Below, piece after piece: positions 23,467 through 34,138 of a DNA stretch of 64,000 bases. The first letter of the stretch is position 1. Each line of letters opens with the position of its first letter. The position numbers and the translations under genes were made by a program. The notes beneath the pieces are model-generated. The model saw nothing but the letters and a program-made list of their open reading frames with translations. It was not told the DNA's origin and did not search any database. The stretch spans positions 62,001 through 126,000 of the forward strand of contig JAAVTG010000611.1 in the NCBI GenBank assembly GCA_011947345.1, given 5' to 3'. Source of the stretch: Phytophthora quininea. Lineage: Eukaryota > Oomycota > Peronosporomycetes > Peronosporales > Peronosporaceae.

Positions 23467-26400
23467 TCAGTCATTATCCGTTCTGGAAGTACTCTTTTCA
23501 AATTGCCGTGAAACAAATCCTCGGAACGTTTGTTGTTCCGCTACAAGTCGAAGCGCTCGAACCACCGATCGGATATCTGGTCGATCTTCTGGACGAAGAC
23601 AGCACATTTCTTGTACGAGTGACCATTGACATGTGGAGAACGCTCTTGACTTGGGTGGTAGTCTTCCTCGTCGCACATGGAAGCTCACGGCGGCATCAGG
23701 AAGCTCACGGCCCCACGGAAAGTTGTCGGTCACTGCTTCAACGATGCACATGCCCAGCGAGAAAATATCTGACGCTTTGGTCGCGGATTGCGCAGCTGAA
23801 CCTTGACACTCTGGCGCTTTCCAGCGTAGCGCTCCAACGGGACTGCCAGAGATTGTTGCCGTGTCCGAGACCACAGCACTGAGTCCAAAGTCGGTAAGCT
23901 TTGCGCGATCATCACTACCCACCAAAATATTGTCGCCTTTTAGATCCGCATGCACAATGCCACGCTCATGCAGGAATTCCAGTCCAAGTGCGGCCTCGTA
24001 AAGCTTCTCCCATGCAAGAATCTTTCTATCTGAATCGGTAGATGAAGCTCGTAGAAACTCCACAAGAGTACCTTTTGCTGCGTATTCACATACAAAGAAA
24101 GGTTGTCCAACATGACAAGCACCAAAGAGCGTGATCACATGCGGATGGTTTAAGCGACACCAAATGTCCGCTTCGTGCTTGAATATGGATTCACCACCGC
24201 TCGGTGAGGGCCTACCATCTCGACTCGTGCTCGATCTCAGCACTCTTTGAGGACGACTGGCGTGTTTAGCCACAGCCCTCGATGAACAGATCCGAACGAC
24301 CCTCGACCGAGACGTTGCTGCTCCGAGCGCAAGTCCACTTCGTACGGTGGTAGAAACCACTCAGGAAGCTCCATCGACAACGTTTTCGTCTGATCAAGGA
24401 CCTCTTTAAGCACGAGCGCGATCGTTTCCACCTCCTCGCTAGTGTATTTGCTTGCATAATGTTCCCGCTCAAATTCCAGCACAGCCAAAAAGCCATGAAC
24501 TTGCCGCATCCAGCTGTCTGAGCCGGATACATCGCCAGCATCCTCCTCAAGTTCGTTCAAGGCCGAGGAAATATCAGAAAGTGCTTCGCGCAATTGATGG
24601 GCTTGAGATCTTCGCAACGTTGTCCACTGTTGCTCCCAGTCGTGATGCAAAGGTTCAGCGCTTAAGATCTTAAGCTCATGAAACCTTGCAGTCGATACAA
24701 GTTGGTCCAGCTCGCGATGCAGCTCGTAGATCCGCTGGGAATTTTTCCGACCTAAAGCGAGACACACAGCACGGTTCTCATTGGGAAGGACTGGCGTCTC
24801 TGCAACGAGCAAGTGGAAGCGCGACGCGATACTATTCCAGCTCTCGATAGCTTTGGTGTAACGCCGACTACGGCCAGTTCCTTCGTCGATGTTTGGTACA
24901 TCCGGGAGATGCGTAGCAATATCAGTTAGTCTCGCTTCAAGCTGCCTCTTCATATCCAGCTCAAAAGCTGTTCCAGCCTCAGAGGTGCTGCCTTCATCCT
25001 CCAACAGCATTTGAATCGGAGTCAATAGATCCTCAAATGATGACGCTAACTCTGAATTCGTAGGAGCAAGCTGGGAGGGACTCGAGATTTCGTCAATAAT
25101 TCGTTGAATATCGTAAATAACAGCATTGATAGTCAGTCTTTCACTCGCACCAGAGCTGCACATGAGCTGCACCAGACGCCATTGGTCTGCACTAAAACCT
25201 TGCAGCTGCTGCCGTGGGGCGTGTTTCCATGACGCGTTTCGACGGCCAGCGATCTCGAGTATGCACATTCCTAGCGCGTAAATATCGTCCGAAAGACGTT
25301 CATCATTGCCGTTTACTTCTTGCAGAGCTCCATTCTCACCGAAACCCGCGATCTTCGTGACGCCATCGCTACCCACCAACAGATTCCTAACCTGCAGATT
25401 TCCATGGACCAACCCACGCTCATGGAGATATTGCAGACCTTGCGAAGCTTCAAGAAGTTTCTGCCACACGAGTTTTGTCCAATTCTCACCACGCTGTCGA
25501 TCCAGGAAGCCGCGCAACTGACCGTGCACGGCATTTTCACAGACAAAGTAGCGCCTGCTGCGATCGGTATCACCAAACTCACACGCTCCAAAGAGCTTTA
25601 GGATATTGGGATGGTTCAAAGAAATCCAGCGCTTCACGTCGTCCTCAAACACTTCGCTGGCGATCACATTTCGATCTTGTTGATCCACGAGAGCCTTCTG
25701 AAGAATAACAGGCGTGTCCAGCCACGTTCCGAATCGTAGCGTTCGCTGTGTCGAAGCGTGCCCATCCACCGTGATTTCGTGAGCCGATATCCGCCATCTC
25801 GCAGCATCCACTTCAGCCGGCTCGGCGGACTCCGATGAAGACTTCGTAATTAGCTGCGAGCGACGCCAGTCCGGTAGCGACGACTTCTTGACCAGTGCTA
25901 GATGCTCTCTTTGCACCAATTCCGCGGTAACTTCCCCAGAGCCTTCGTCACTCTGAAACAATGCGGTCTTGTCGAGTTCTTCAGTAACAAAACTCAGCAG
26001 TTCTTGCTCTCTCGCAGTAAGACGAGCTTGCTGCGCATTCCAGAACGAAACAAGCTGGTAGAGCGCCTGCAGCTGCGTATTTAGTCCCTGCTCATCAGCC
26101 TGCTTCACCTCTTCAAGTAAAGCACACTCCGTCTTCAAAATGTCTTCAAAATACTATATCTGCTGCGTGCAATCCTCTTCCCAAACTTCAAAGCCCTTCT
26201 CAACCTGCTTCAGCTCCTCCGAGACTCCAAATTCCTGCAAACAATCGGCCACAAGTGAATCCACACGATCGTGCAGTGCCAACACGAACTTCTGTCGTTG
26301 CGGCACTTCCACAAACTCCTTCAGCGCCGTCAGACACGTTAGTGACTCGTTTTGAAACGGAGAATCATCCCCGGTTCGTCTTGTCGATTGCAGCAGCTTT

Positions 26401-26602
26401 AATATACCCATAACTCGCAATTCCAGCTCCAGCAGCCGTGGCGAGCTGCTTTCGTTGATTAATTGCCGATTGCAACCACCAGGCGGTGGAGCAGCCCCTT
26501 GTACCCGCAGAAAGCTCTCTCCGAGACGCACAATCCGTAGAAGTCCGTAACGAGCGCCTGCGTCTCGTTCGCGAGCGCCACCGCGGCGGAAGAGGTCTCC
26601 AT
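23467..26602 (-). pseudogene. tandem pseudokinase-kinase (TKL-like), copy 1
   Basis: Left-arm copy of the gene at 37577-40707 (mirror sum about 64180). Order on the minus strand: helical N-terminal region, pseudokinase domain (HGNLQVRN in place of HRDLKxxN, AGFGENG in place of DFG), helical linker, then an apparently active kinase (GRGSFGSV, VVLK, HADLKGDN, TDFG, APE). It shares with copy 2 a TAG stop in the N-terminal helical part (about 26155) and a frame change near 26460; the intact copy 3 has neither. A frame change near 24247 lies in a T-run (A-run on the coding strand) that is one longer in copy 2. Its last residues differ from the other copies because the arm ends at about 23494. Confidence 0.75.
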
Positions 26603-26784
26603 TTTCGGGGGAAGGAAAAATCTCATCTTGACAACGTAGTGGATACAGTATATAAATATTCAGAGGGTATGCATTTCTGTCAGGGTGCAAGGCAACTTCA
26701 AGTTGGTGATTGGATGCCACGAGCAGGCACAGCCTGATGGGAAGCCTTGGCAATGAAGGAGCAATTGCATGGGTTTCTTCTCCC

Positions 26785-26795
26785 CAGCCTCCTGA
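26785..26795. repeat. 11-bp target site duplication of the left LINE, 5' side
   Basis: CAGCCTCCTGA occurs here and again at 30041-30051 directly after the LINE. The uninterrupted single copy is at 54656-54666. Confidence 0.85.
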
Positions 26796-29700
26796 TTTCT
26801 GGTTGGGGTTGGGGTGACGCCCTCCCCGGAACGCGTGGACGGCGTGGAATGCCGTTCGCGGGCTTCCGGCAGGCGCTTCGCTGCGCCTGCACGTCCCTTG
26901 CGAGCCTCTCCTTATCTCTATGGCCTCAAGCACCGGTGGCTACCCCACTGGACCAACTAACACCCCCGCTATCCTAGCATCTTCCCTATCGGACTAACCG
27001 TACTGACCGCCTCAGATTCGGCACGTTTAATGTTCAGTCTCTAGGCTCCCTAATCAAGCAGCTCGATACGCTCCCACGAGACCTCCAACGGTACCGAGTC
27101 GACGTACTAGGCCTCCAAGAGACCAAGATCTACAAACTCGGGCGCTATGAGATCGGAGACTACACCCTCCTTACACTTCCAGCAACACATGAGCACCATG
27201 GTATCGGCTTCGCTGTGTCCCCCGTCTCGTCCCGTATTTACGGCGGTACTGGGCCCACAGCGACCGTATCGGCATTCTTCAACTGCGCCTACCACAAGTC
27301 GGGCTACTAAACATCGTCACCGCGTATGCGCCACACAGCGGCAGGCCCCTCACAGAAGTCGACACTTTCTTCGCGGACCTCAGAGCTGCCATCGATCAGC
27401 TCGCCCGCTGGGACATCACCGTCATCACAGGAGACTTCAACGCCAAACTCGGTCGCCGTACCACTGGAGAACACTTCCTTCGACCTCACGGCCGAGGAGT
27501 TCGCAACCGAAACGGACGCGTTCTCGCCGAATTTTGTGATACTTACCGTTTTTTGCCACGAATACAGCCTTTCAGAAACGAGCGAGACACAAGACAACCT
27601 GGAGCCAACGCCGGCAGGACCATCCTGTCTACAACCAGATCGACTACGTCCTCTGCCAACAGAACTGCCGCTGCTTATGCCTCGACGCTCAGTCCTGGGG
27701 CGGAACGCTCACGTCCTCCGACCATAAATTGGTCACGGCAGACTTTCTATTTGCCGGAGCTTCCCGCCTTCGCTTCAGTCCGAGCCAACGACGCCGACCA
27801 GTCATGAAACTTGCCTGTGCCAATCTCGTCCATGACGATGACACACGCACGACATACGCCAGGACTCTCAAAAACCTACCATCCGAAGCTAAGGACGATG
27901 ACGGCACATCCGTCGCCAAGCAATGGGACTCCGTCTTCAAGCACGTCCAAGATGCAGCAAACCAAACCATCGGACTCCAACCCTCGCGACCAAATCAACA
28001 CCGGAGATACAACGACCCAGTTCTTGCACAGCTATCGGAACTACAACGTCAACTCCGACTACGTATCTACAATGACATGACGAGTGACCTTACTTCGCTT
28101 CGACGCCAACGCAACAAGATCCTACACCAGATCCGAGACCGGTGCCGCGAACTGGCTAACAGAGACCTCGACGACACCATCTCGCGCATTGAAGCTACCA
28201 GCGATTCGTTTCAGATGTTCGAAGCCGTCCGCGGTCTCTCTCGTAAGGCACCTCAACGGTTGCTACTCCGCGACGACACAGGTAAGTATATACTACACCC
28301 AAAAAGGCTAACTCCGTTGTACGTGACCACTTCCAAGACCAATTCCTCGACAAGTCCAGGACGGCCATGGCCCAGGACACGACAGCCCAGGCATTAACCA
28401 CTCCAGTTACCCCCGAAGAATTCCGACGAGCGCTTCGCCGCCTCAACAACGGCCGAGCGGCCGGACCAGACAACATTCCCGCCGAACTGCTTAAATACGC
28501 CGCGGACGAGTTAGCGCCACGACTCGCTGAACTACTGAACCGTAGCTTCGAACGTGGCGAACAACTTGCTCTCGGAGCTGGTACGCTGCTCTGCCTTCAA
28601 AAACCCAACAAGCCTCGAGGAGTATGCTCAAGCCTACGCCCAATCGTACTTTTGGACACTATTCGAAAGGCGATCTCGCTGATAGTTCTCCACCGAATCA
28701 CACCAGCAGTTGACAAGTACCTCTCCGCTCACCAGAGCGGATTCCGCAGGTTCCGTAGCACGGCAGACGCAGTCTGGGCCCACAAATGGCTCTGCGCAAG
28801 AGTTCAAAAGTTTCAGGACGTCACACACGTCTTGGGCATCGACTTCTCCAGAGCCTTCGACACCATCGACCGCGCCAAGTTGATCGAGGTACTCCAGACA
28901 TTCCTCCACGACGACGAAATTCGCCTCATCCGCCTACTGCTCTCCGATACGACGCTGACACTACGTGTCGGCAAGACCCGACTCCGGCCTTTTCTCAGCA
29001 ACACAGGTACCCCACAAGGCGACTCACTCTCACCAGATTTGTTTGTCATCTATCTAGAAGCCGCGTTCAGAGACCTAGCTAGCCATCCCGCCATGCCACC
29101 CGGTCTCCTCGACCAAATGATCGTGTACGCGGACGATGCTGACTTCATATGCCACGATCCGAAGCTCGTCGAACTCATCCAGACCCACGCACCAACAGTG
29201 CTAGCAAGATGGTCACTGACGATGAACACGACGAAAACCGAGCTCACAAAGCTCGAAAGATGTATGTCGCCGTCGCCCAAGAAACAAGCACCTCGAGATC
29301 GCGGAGCCGAAGAAGCATGGAAAGGCACACGCAAGCTAGGCTCCCTCCTCGGCGATATGGAAGACGTTTCTCGCCGCAAGACATTGGCGGCTGCTGCACT
29401 ACGTAGACTCTGGACAGTCTGGATCCGCCCGCACAAGATCACTGACAAGACCCGCATCCGGCTTTACAACTGTTACGTGTTACCGATACTCCTGTACAAT
29501 TGCGGCACCTGGGCTCTCACGCCGACGCAGACACGCCGACTGGAAAGTTTTCACCGCAGGCAGCTACGATCCGTCCTCAACGTGCGATACCCCGCCGGAT
29601 ATCCAACGAGGCACTCTATGAAGCTTGCGAAGAGCGTCCGTTGCGCCATCGCATTACCAAAGCACGATGGGGCCTATTCGGCCACATCCTGCGTCGCCCA

Positions 29701-30040
29701 AGAACTATAACAGCGTTCCTGCAAATGAAGGCTTATTTTGCATCAACAGGTAAACGATGGCGAGGACGACCGCGCACGACGCTACCCGTTGTACTCGACC
29801 AGCATCTACTCGCTAGCGGATGTGAATACCGCCTCCGCACGGACAAAGATCTCGACGCGCTTCAGCTGCTCGCTCACGACCGACAGAAATGGAAGACACT
29901 CATGATTAGCATCGCGGACTCGCTTCCGGCCAAGGGAGACTCGACGTATGCGGACACCACCTTATGCCGCCGACTAGCTAAACAGAGCCTAGCGCAGGTG
30001 TAATTGGCTACGCGAACACGTCAATCATTACATTACATTA
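26796..30040 (+). mobile_element. non-LTR retrotransposon (LINE), left copy
   Basis: A 3245-bp element between 11-bp direct repeats, ending in short CATTA-type tandem repeats instead of poly-A. It codes an APE-type endonuclease followed by reverse transcriptase. The right copy (34139-37383) has exactly the same length and is its inverse. The empty site is preserved beside kinase copy 3. Confidence 0.9.
26990..30003 (+). pseudogene. LINE polyprotein: APE endonuclease plus reverse transcriptase
   Basis: An endonuclease/exonuclease/phosphatase domain comes first (FGTFNVQSL, GLQETK, VTAYAPHSG, ITGDFNAKLG, IDYVLC, SSDHKLV). Reverse transcriptase follows with PDNIPAELLK, GIDFSRAFDTI, GTPQGDSLSP and the catalytic YADDADF (about 29126), then a basic C-terminal part ending KQSLAQV. 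Breaks in this copy: a C-run near 27218 (shared with the right copy), six T's at 27549-27554 where the right copy has seven, and four C's at 29590-29593 where the right copy has five. The true start codon is not settled; an ATG at 26920 is possible but is out of frame with the domain. Confidence 0.85.
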
Positions 30041-30051
30041 CAGCCTCCTGA

Positions 30052-30417
30052 CGTGCTGACGGCCGTCGCTCCTGGTCATCTTCAATGGGCATCCCAGCCG
30101 GGGTTGCCGACCGATGACCAGCCTTAACCGCCGCTTGCAACCGTTCCCTCTGAGCTGTAGACGCGTGGCAATCACTGCATTGCTGCACCGAATCTCGCTG
30201 TGATTTGTATAGGCCGCTTGCATTCACGCGGCAGCGAGCTGCCGACCACCGACGCCGTCGCTGCTTGGGGTCCTCGCGTCTCTGGACAGCCACGAGTTGG
30301 CTCAGCGCACACTCTTGTGGCGGCGTCAGCGAGATTAGGTAACCGACCCGTCTACGACTTTGAAGATGGGCGTTTCCAGACCAACGTACGTCGACCGGAC
30401 ACTTGCACTTGTTGGCC
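30052..30417. repeat. 377-bp flank shared by three copies
   Basis: From the LINE target site to the MULE edge this sequence matches 33762-34127 (inverted) and, with small indels, 54667-55066. It holds open frames up to 86 codons but no recognisable gene. It is the natural upstream flank of the kinase gene before the LINE inserted. Confidence 0.7.
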
Positions 30418-30558
30418 GGGAAAATCTATGGAGACCGAGGTTACGGAGATCGAGGTGTGAAAGACGGTCCGAACCAAATTTGGTCAGACCAGATAGGACT
30501 AAAGGCACAAATGCAGTTGTGTATGTCGTTCTGTCGTCTCTCAAATTAGTTCAGTTTC

Positions 30559-31140
30559 CTAAATGCCACCGAAGGCGAAGCCGAAAGGCAGCGCCATTGT
30601 AAATCGGCGCTGCCCGAAGTGTAAGTGTTGGCTGTCAAAGTCCTCGGACCTGACCGCACTACACGCACTGCGAGGTAAGATGCAAAAGAGGGAGTGAGAT
30701 TATTATCTAGTTTGCTCATGAACCAACCCGTCTTCTCCTCATCCAGGTCTTGGCTCCTGCCAGCGCAAACCATCTCTGGTCCGAATCCTGACGTACGGCC
30801 AGTTTCCAACAGTAAGAAGGTATTGGCAACGGTGTATTCAAAAAGAAGGCACCTGAAGAAGAAAACGGGTGTTCCAAGAGCGCGCAAAGGAAGCGAGAGG
30901 TACAGCGCAAGAACACAAGAAAGGCGCAGAACAAAGCGTATTACTTGCGCAAAAGATGGGTATTTCTTTACGAAAGCACTCCCTGTCAAGCATTTTAGAC
31001 ACGCTACTGTCGAAGATCCCTGGCACCGACACCTCCATCGACTCGAGTTTGCAGACTCGTTTGGAGTCGCTAAAAGACGCTTCTCCTGTTCCTGCGAGTA
31101 ACCTTTCACAACTAGAGGCTCGTCTTAAGGCTCTGCAATA
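30559..31140 (+). CDS. accessory MULE gene: small zinc-ribbon-like basic protein
   Basis: ATG 30559 opens MPPKAKPKGSAI, then NRRCPKCKCWLSKSSDLTAL with a C-x2-C-x-C metal-binding pattern. A candidate intron (30675-30763, donor GTAAGA, acceptor CTGCCAG) joins in phase 1 to QTISGPNPDVRPV, and the protein goes on with a lysine/arginine-rich stretch (KREVQRKNTRKAQNKAYYL) and a helical end (LSQLEARLKALQ). Two frame changes, near 30818 and 30952, each lie at A-runs and fit one missing base. It converges with the transposase gene inside the same terminal repeats, so it is probably a second element protein aiding DNA binding. Function is inferred from context only. Confidence 0.5.
30675..30763 (+). 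other. 89-nt candidate intron in the accessory MULE gene
   Basis: The donor is GTAAGATG and the acceptor is CCTGCCAG. Splicing in phase 1 links the zinc-ribbon-like exon to the only downstream frame that stays open. No CTAAC-type branch site is obvious, so confidence is moderate. Confidence 0.4.
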
Positions 31141-31380
31141 AATACAATTCATTGTTGAGTTTCAGTAACTGTTATTTTTATTCTACTGTCAATTTTTGAA
31201 GGTTATTTTTATGGTTTTACAGAGTTACGACCCGCACCAAAACTGATCTTACACAATCCGAAATTCCGTCTTATTTTTACACAAATGTCTCTCAATTGCT
31301 CAAAAGTCGATCTTAATGCACGCAAACCTGTCTTAAATTACCAAAACCCGTCTTACTTTTTTATTTAAGACGAACTTGCA

Positions 31381-33544
31381 CTAAAGGAAGGCAGGTTTGC
31401 CATTGTACTCTGAATTTATATTGATGAAAAAGTTATGTATCTGTTCCATTGGGTTTTCTTTGTCGCCTAGAGCTTTTAGTCGAGGTGATGAGTCACCATT
31501 CCGTCGCCTAAAAGGCCTTGTGCCTGCGTTTCCCCAACCCCGTGGAGGTAACACGTCGGGCAGATAGGGCGGAGCGTCGTCCTGAACTTGTTCGTCACCG
31601 TTTCCGTGTTGAGTTGCCTCGTCTTCGCCCGTGGTACGGTTCAGTACGTCGTTCATGGACAGATTTCGGCCGTGTTGAGTTGCCGGTTCGCTGCTATAAC
31701 GCACATTATTGGAGCCGAGAAGGAGCTCAGTAAAATAAAATTTCTGCCATTTGTGCGCTTTTACTATTCTCCGAGGCGCAGGCTCCAGGACTCGCGCTCC
31801 GACGTCTTCGGTGTGACCGCGCCTTGTTAGCCAATGTCGATGATAATCTCGAACTTGGAGCTTTAGTTGTCCCTCTGACCTAATGATTCTTATGATGTCG
31901 TGGACACAGGGCCTTCCATTTGCTTGTCTAAACCTCCCAGTGCAGGCTTCGACTTGTTCCTGGTTCCGCACAATATTGTGAGCTTTAGCCCACAGCTCCG
32001 CGGTCTTGTCTAAGGCGTGCCGGCTTACGAAGAGAACAACAGCTGAATACCGGTCATCCTGGAGCCTGTGAGACACCCTGCTAACGTCCTTTTTCACGGC
32101 AAGGCTCACGTTTTCCACACAGGTCTGCCACCACGGCAGAAGCTTCTTAAAAGCTGTTAACAAATCACCCTTGCAAGAAACCATTCAACGCTTGCACTTG
32201 GAATGCGTGCCTTCCACTGGAGACGTATCACGGTAACCGAAATGAAGATACTGCGTTGTCCAGCATCGCACTAACTTGGTCTTGTACATCCACCACTGCA
32301 GATTGAGATAGTCGGCTAGTTACACGTTGTATGACCTGATTGCCGTACAACAGGACTCGAACTCGAGTTCGGATTCGGCGTCAGCCGCCGCATTGTAGAG
32401 CACCATGAATTCGTCTGTTTCAACCGAATTTCTGTACTTGTCCTGATCCAGAGCTGGGTTCTCCACGAGGACTTGACCCAGTACAGTTCTCGTCTGCGCA
32501 AGCACGTTTCGATTCATGTGCCAACGACACACCATGGACGGGACGTTGGGAAACAAATGATCGAGGGCGTTCATACAAGCCAGATCTCGATCTGTGAGAA
32601 TAACGGATGGCCACGCGATATTGTATGTCGACATCAAGTTCTGAAGCTGCTGGAGAGCCCACACGAAATCTTCCTCTTTCTCACCTGGTAGCCAGCACTG
32701 AGCTATTGGAAGTACAGTGTTCACGTTCGTCATGACAATCATGTTCAACAACGGAAGGTCGTACTCATTGGTCTAGTATTTAATCCAAAATCAAGACGTT
32801 GGAGTGCCAGCAGTAAAATTGGCGAATACCCGGGTGTGACCAAAACAAGTAGCGTAGTCGCGAAGTTTCAGGATTCACGTCATACTCGTAAAAACAATTG
32901 TGTTCTTCCAGCTGTTTCAGCAGAAGTTCGGTCGGTGTGTCGCTCGCCAATTGCTCACGCCGGTCAGCGTCTTTGCGATTAGAAATATCCTTGGCTGTAA
33001 TTGCGGTGTGAGGATCCGCTTGACGCAACGTGGCCACGACGGTTTCGGGAGAAACACCAATCGCACTTTGAGAGGCAATTAAATCCGAGATAGATACAAC
33101 TCCCGATGTTGCACGCTCCATGTCGCGACGTCGGTGCCCTGGATGAATGCTTGCGTCTTCGGATGGGGGATGGTTGTGATGCAGCGACCCATTCAAATGA
33201 ACCACCTTCCAAGGACCGGCACAGGTTTTAGCATCAACCGCTTCCAACCGAATCTTCATAGTGCAGCCGATTTTGCTGGTACCGCGTTGCGTACGAACGC
33301 GATCCTCGTCCTGAAGTCCACGATTGTTCTGCGTGCGGCCGTACTTGTCGCACTTGTAATCGCGCTGTCGAATTTCCTGTGCCTTGTTTTTCTTGTGATG
33401 GCCTTTTGTTACGTCAATTATCAGCTTCCGATTCCACGCGTGCAGTGCTGCCTCAGCCTGAGCAAATGACGGAAACTCTTGTTCTGGTAGGGGAGGTATC
33501 TCAAACCAAGAAGAAGACGTTGGTGTTGTTGTTGGAGCCTCCAT
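31381..33544 (-). pseudogene. MULE transposase with FAR1-like DNA-binding domain
   Basis: Starts at ATG 33544 (MEAPTTTPTSSSW). A FAR1/WRKY-GCM-like zinc domain comes first (the RQRDYKCDKYG region with SKIGCTMKIRL and LHHNHPPSED), then the MULE catalytic core: HSNVLILD with the first Asp, and VILTDRDLACMNAL with the second. The core ends near 32330. A C-terminal part with a SWIM-like knuckle (CTGRFRQANGRPCVHDI) and an acidic tail ends at 31381. Breaks: a frame change with an in-frame stop just after the first catalytic Asp (about 32770-32780), and another discontinuity between 32320 and 32184. The element is probably no longer autonomous; the 32770 break is not a simple run error. Confidence 0.8.
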
Positions 33545-33761
33545 TTTGAAGAGTGAGGCCAGGCAAATCAAGCACTGCAACTTCCCAGACTATTTCGACT
33601 TCACCATGATTATTTTAAGGCCTCATTTTTCCGAGTATTTTAAGCTGAATTTTAGTCTAAAATTCCAACAATATTTTTAGTCCTATCTGGTCTGACCAAA
33701 TTTGGTTCGGACCGTCTTTCACACCTCGATCTCCGTATCCTCGGTCTCCATAGTTTTTCCC

Positions 33762-34127
33762 GGCCAACAAGTGCAAGTGTCCGGTCGACGTACGTTGGTC
33801 TGGAAACGCCCATCTTCAAAGTCGTAGACGGGTCGGTTACCTAATCTCGCTGACGCCGCCACAAGAGTGTGCGCTGAGCCAACTCGTGGCTGTCCAGAGA
33901 CGCGAGGACCCCAAGCAGCGACGGCGTCGGTGGTCGGCAGCTCGCTGCCGCGTGAATGCAAGCGGCCTATACAAATCACAGCGAGATTCGGTGCAGCAAT
34001 GCAGTGATTGCCACGCGTCTACAGCTCAGAGGGAACGGTTGCAAGCGGCGGTTAAGGCTGGTCATCGGTCGGCAACCCCGGCTGGGATGCCCATTGAAGA
34101 TGACCAGGAGCGACGGCCGTCAGCACG
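33762..34127. repeat. 377-bp flank, inverted copy
   Basis: Reverse complement of 30052-30417. It runs from the right MULE terminus to the LINE target duplication at 34128-34138. It belongs both to the right arm of palindrome 1 and to the left arm of palindrome 2. Confidence 0.7.
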
Positions 34128-34138
34128 TCAGGAGGCTG

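Larger units (their letters stand above)
30418..33761. mobile_element. MULE (Mutator-like) DNA transposon with FAR1-type transposase
   Basis: A 3344-bp element with 86-bp terminal inverted repeats (30418-30503 and 33676-33761) that begin GGGAAAA, differ at two bases and contain the palindrome CCAAATTTGG. It codes a transposase (minus) and a convergent small zinc-finger gene (plus). The expected direct 8-10-bp target duplication is absent: both sides have the same sequence (TTGTTGGCC) in inverted orientation. Confidence 0.85.

Noticed and set aside
24237..26138. Kinase copy 1 as a complete gene starting at MKTECALLEE
   Set aside because: That residue is not coded by ATG here (it is TTG) and lies just after an in-frame TAG; the intact copy 3 shows more than 170 residues upstream.
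26747..26977. 76-codon plus-strand frame at the LINE 5' end as a separate LINE ORF1
   Set aside because: It straddles the target site and the element boundary (26796), so it cannot be a native element gene.
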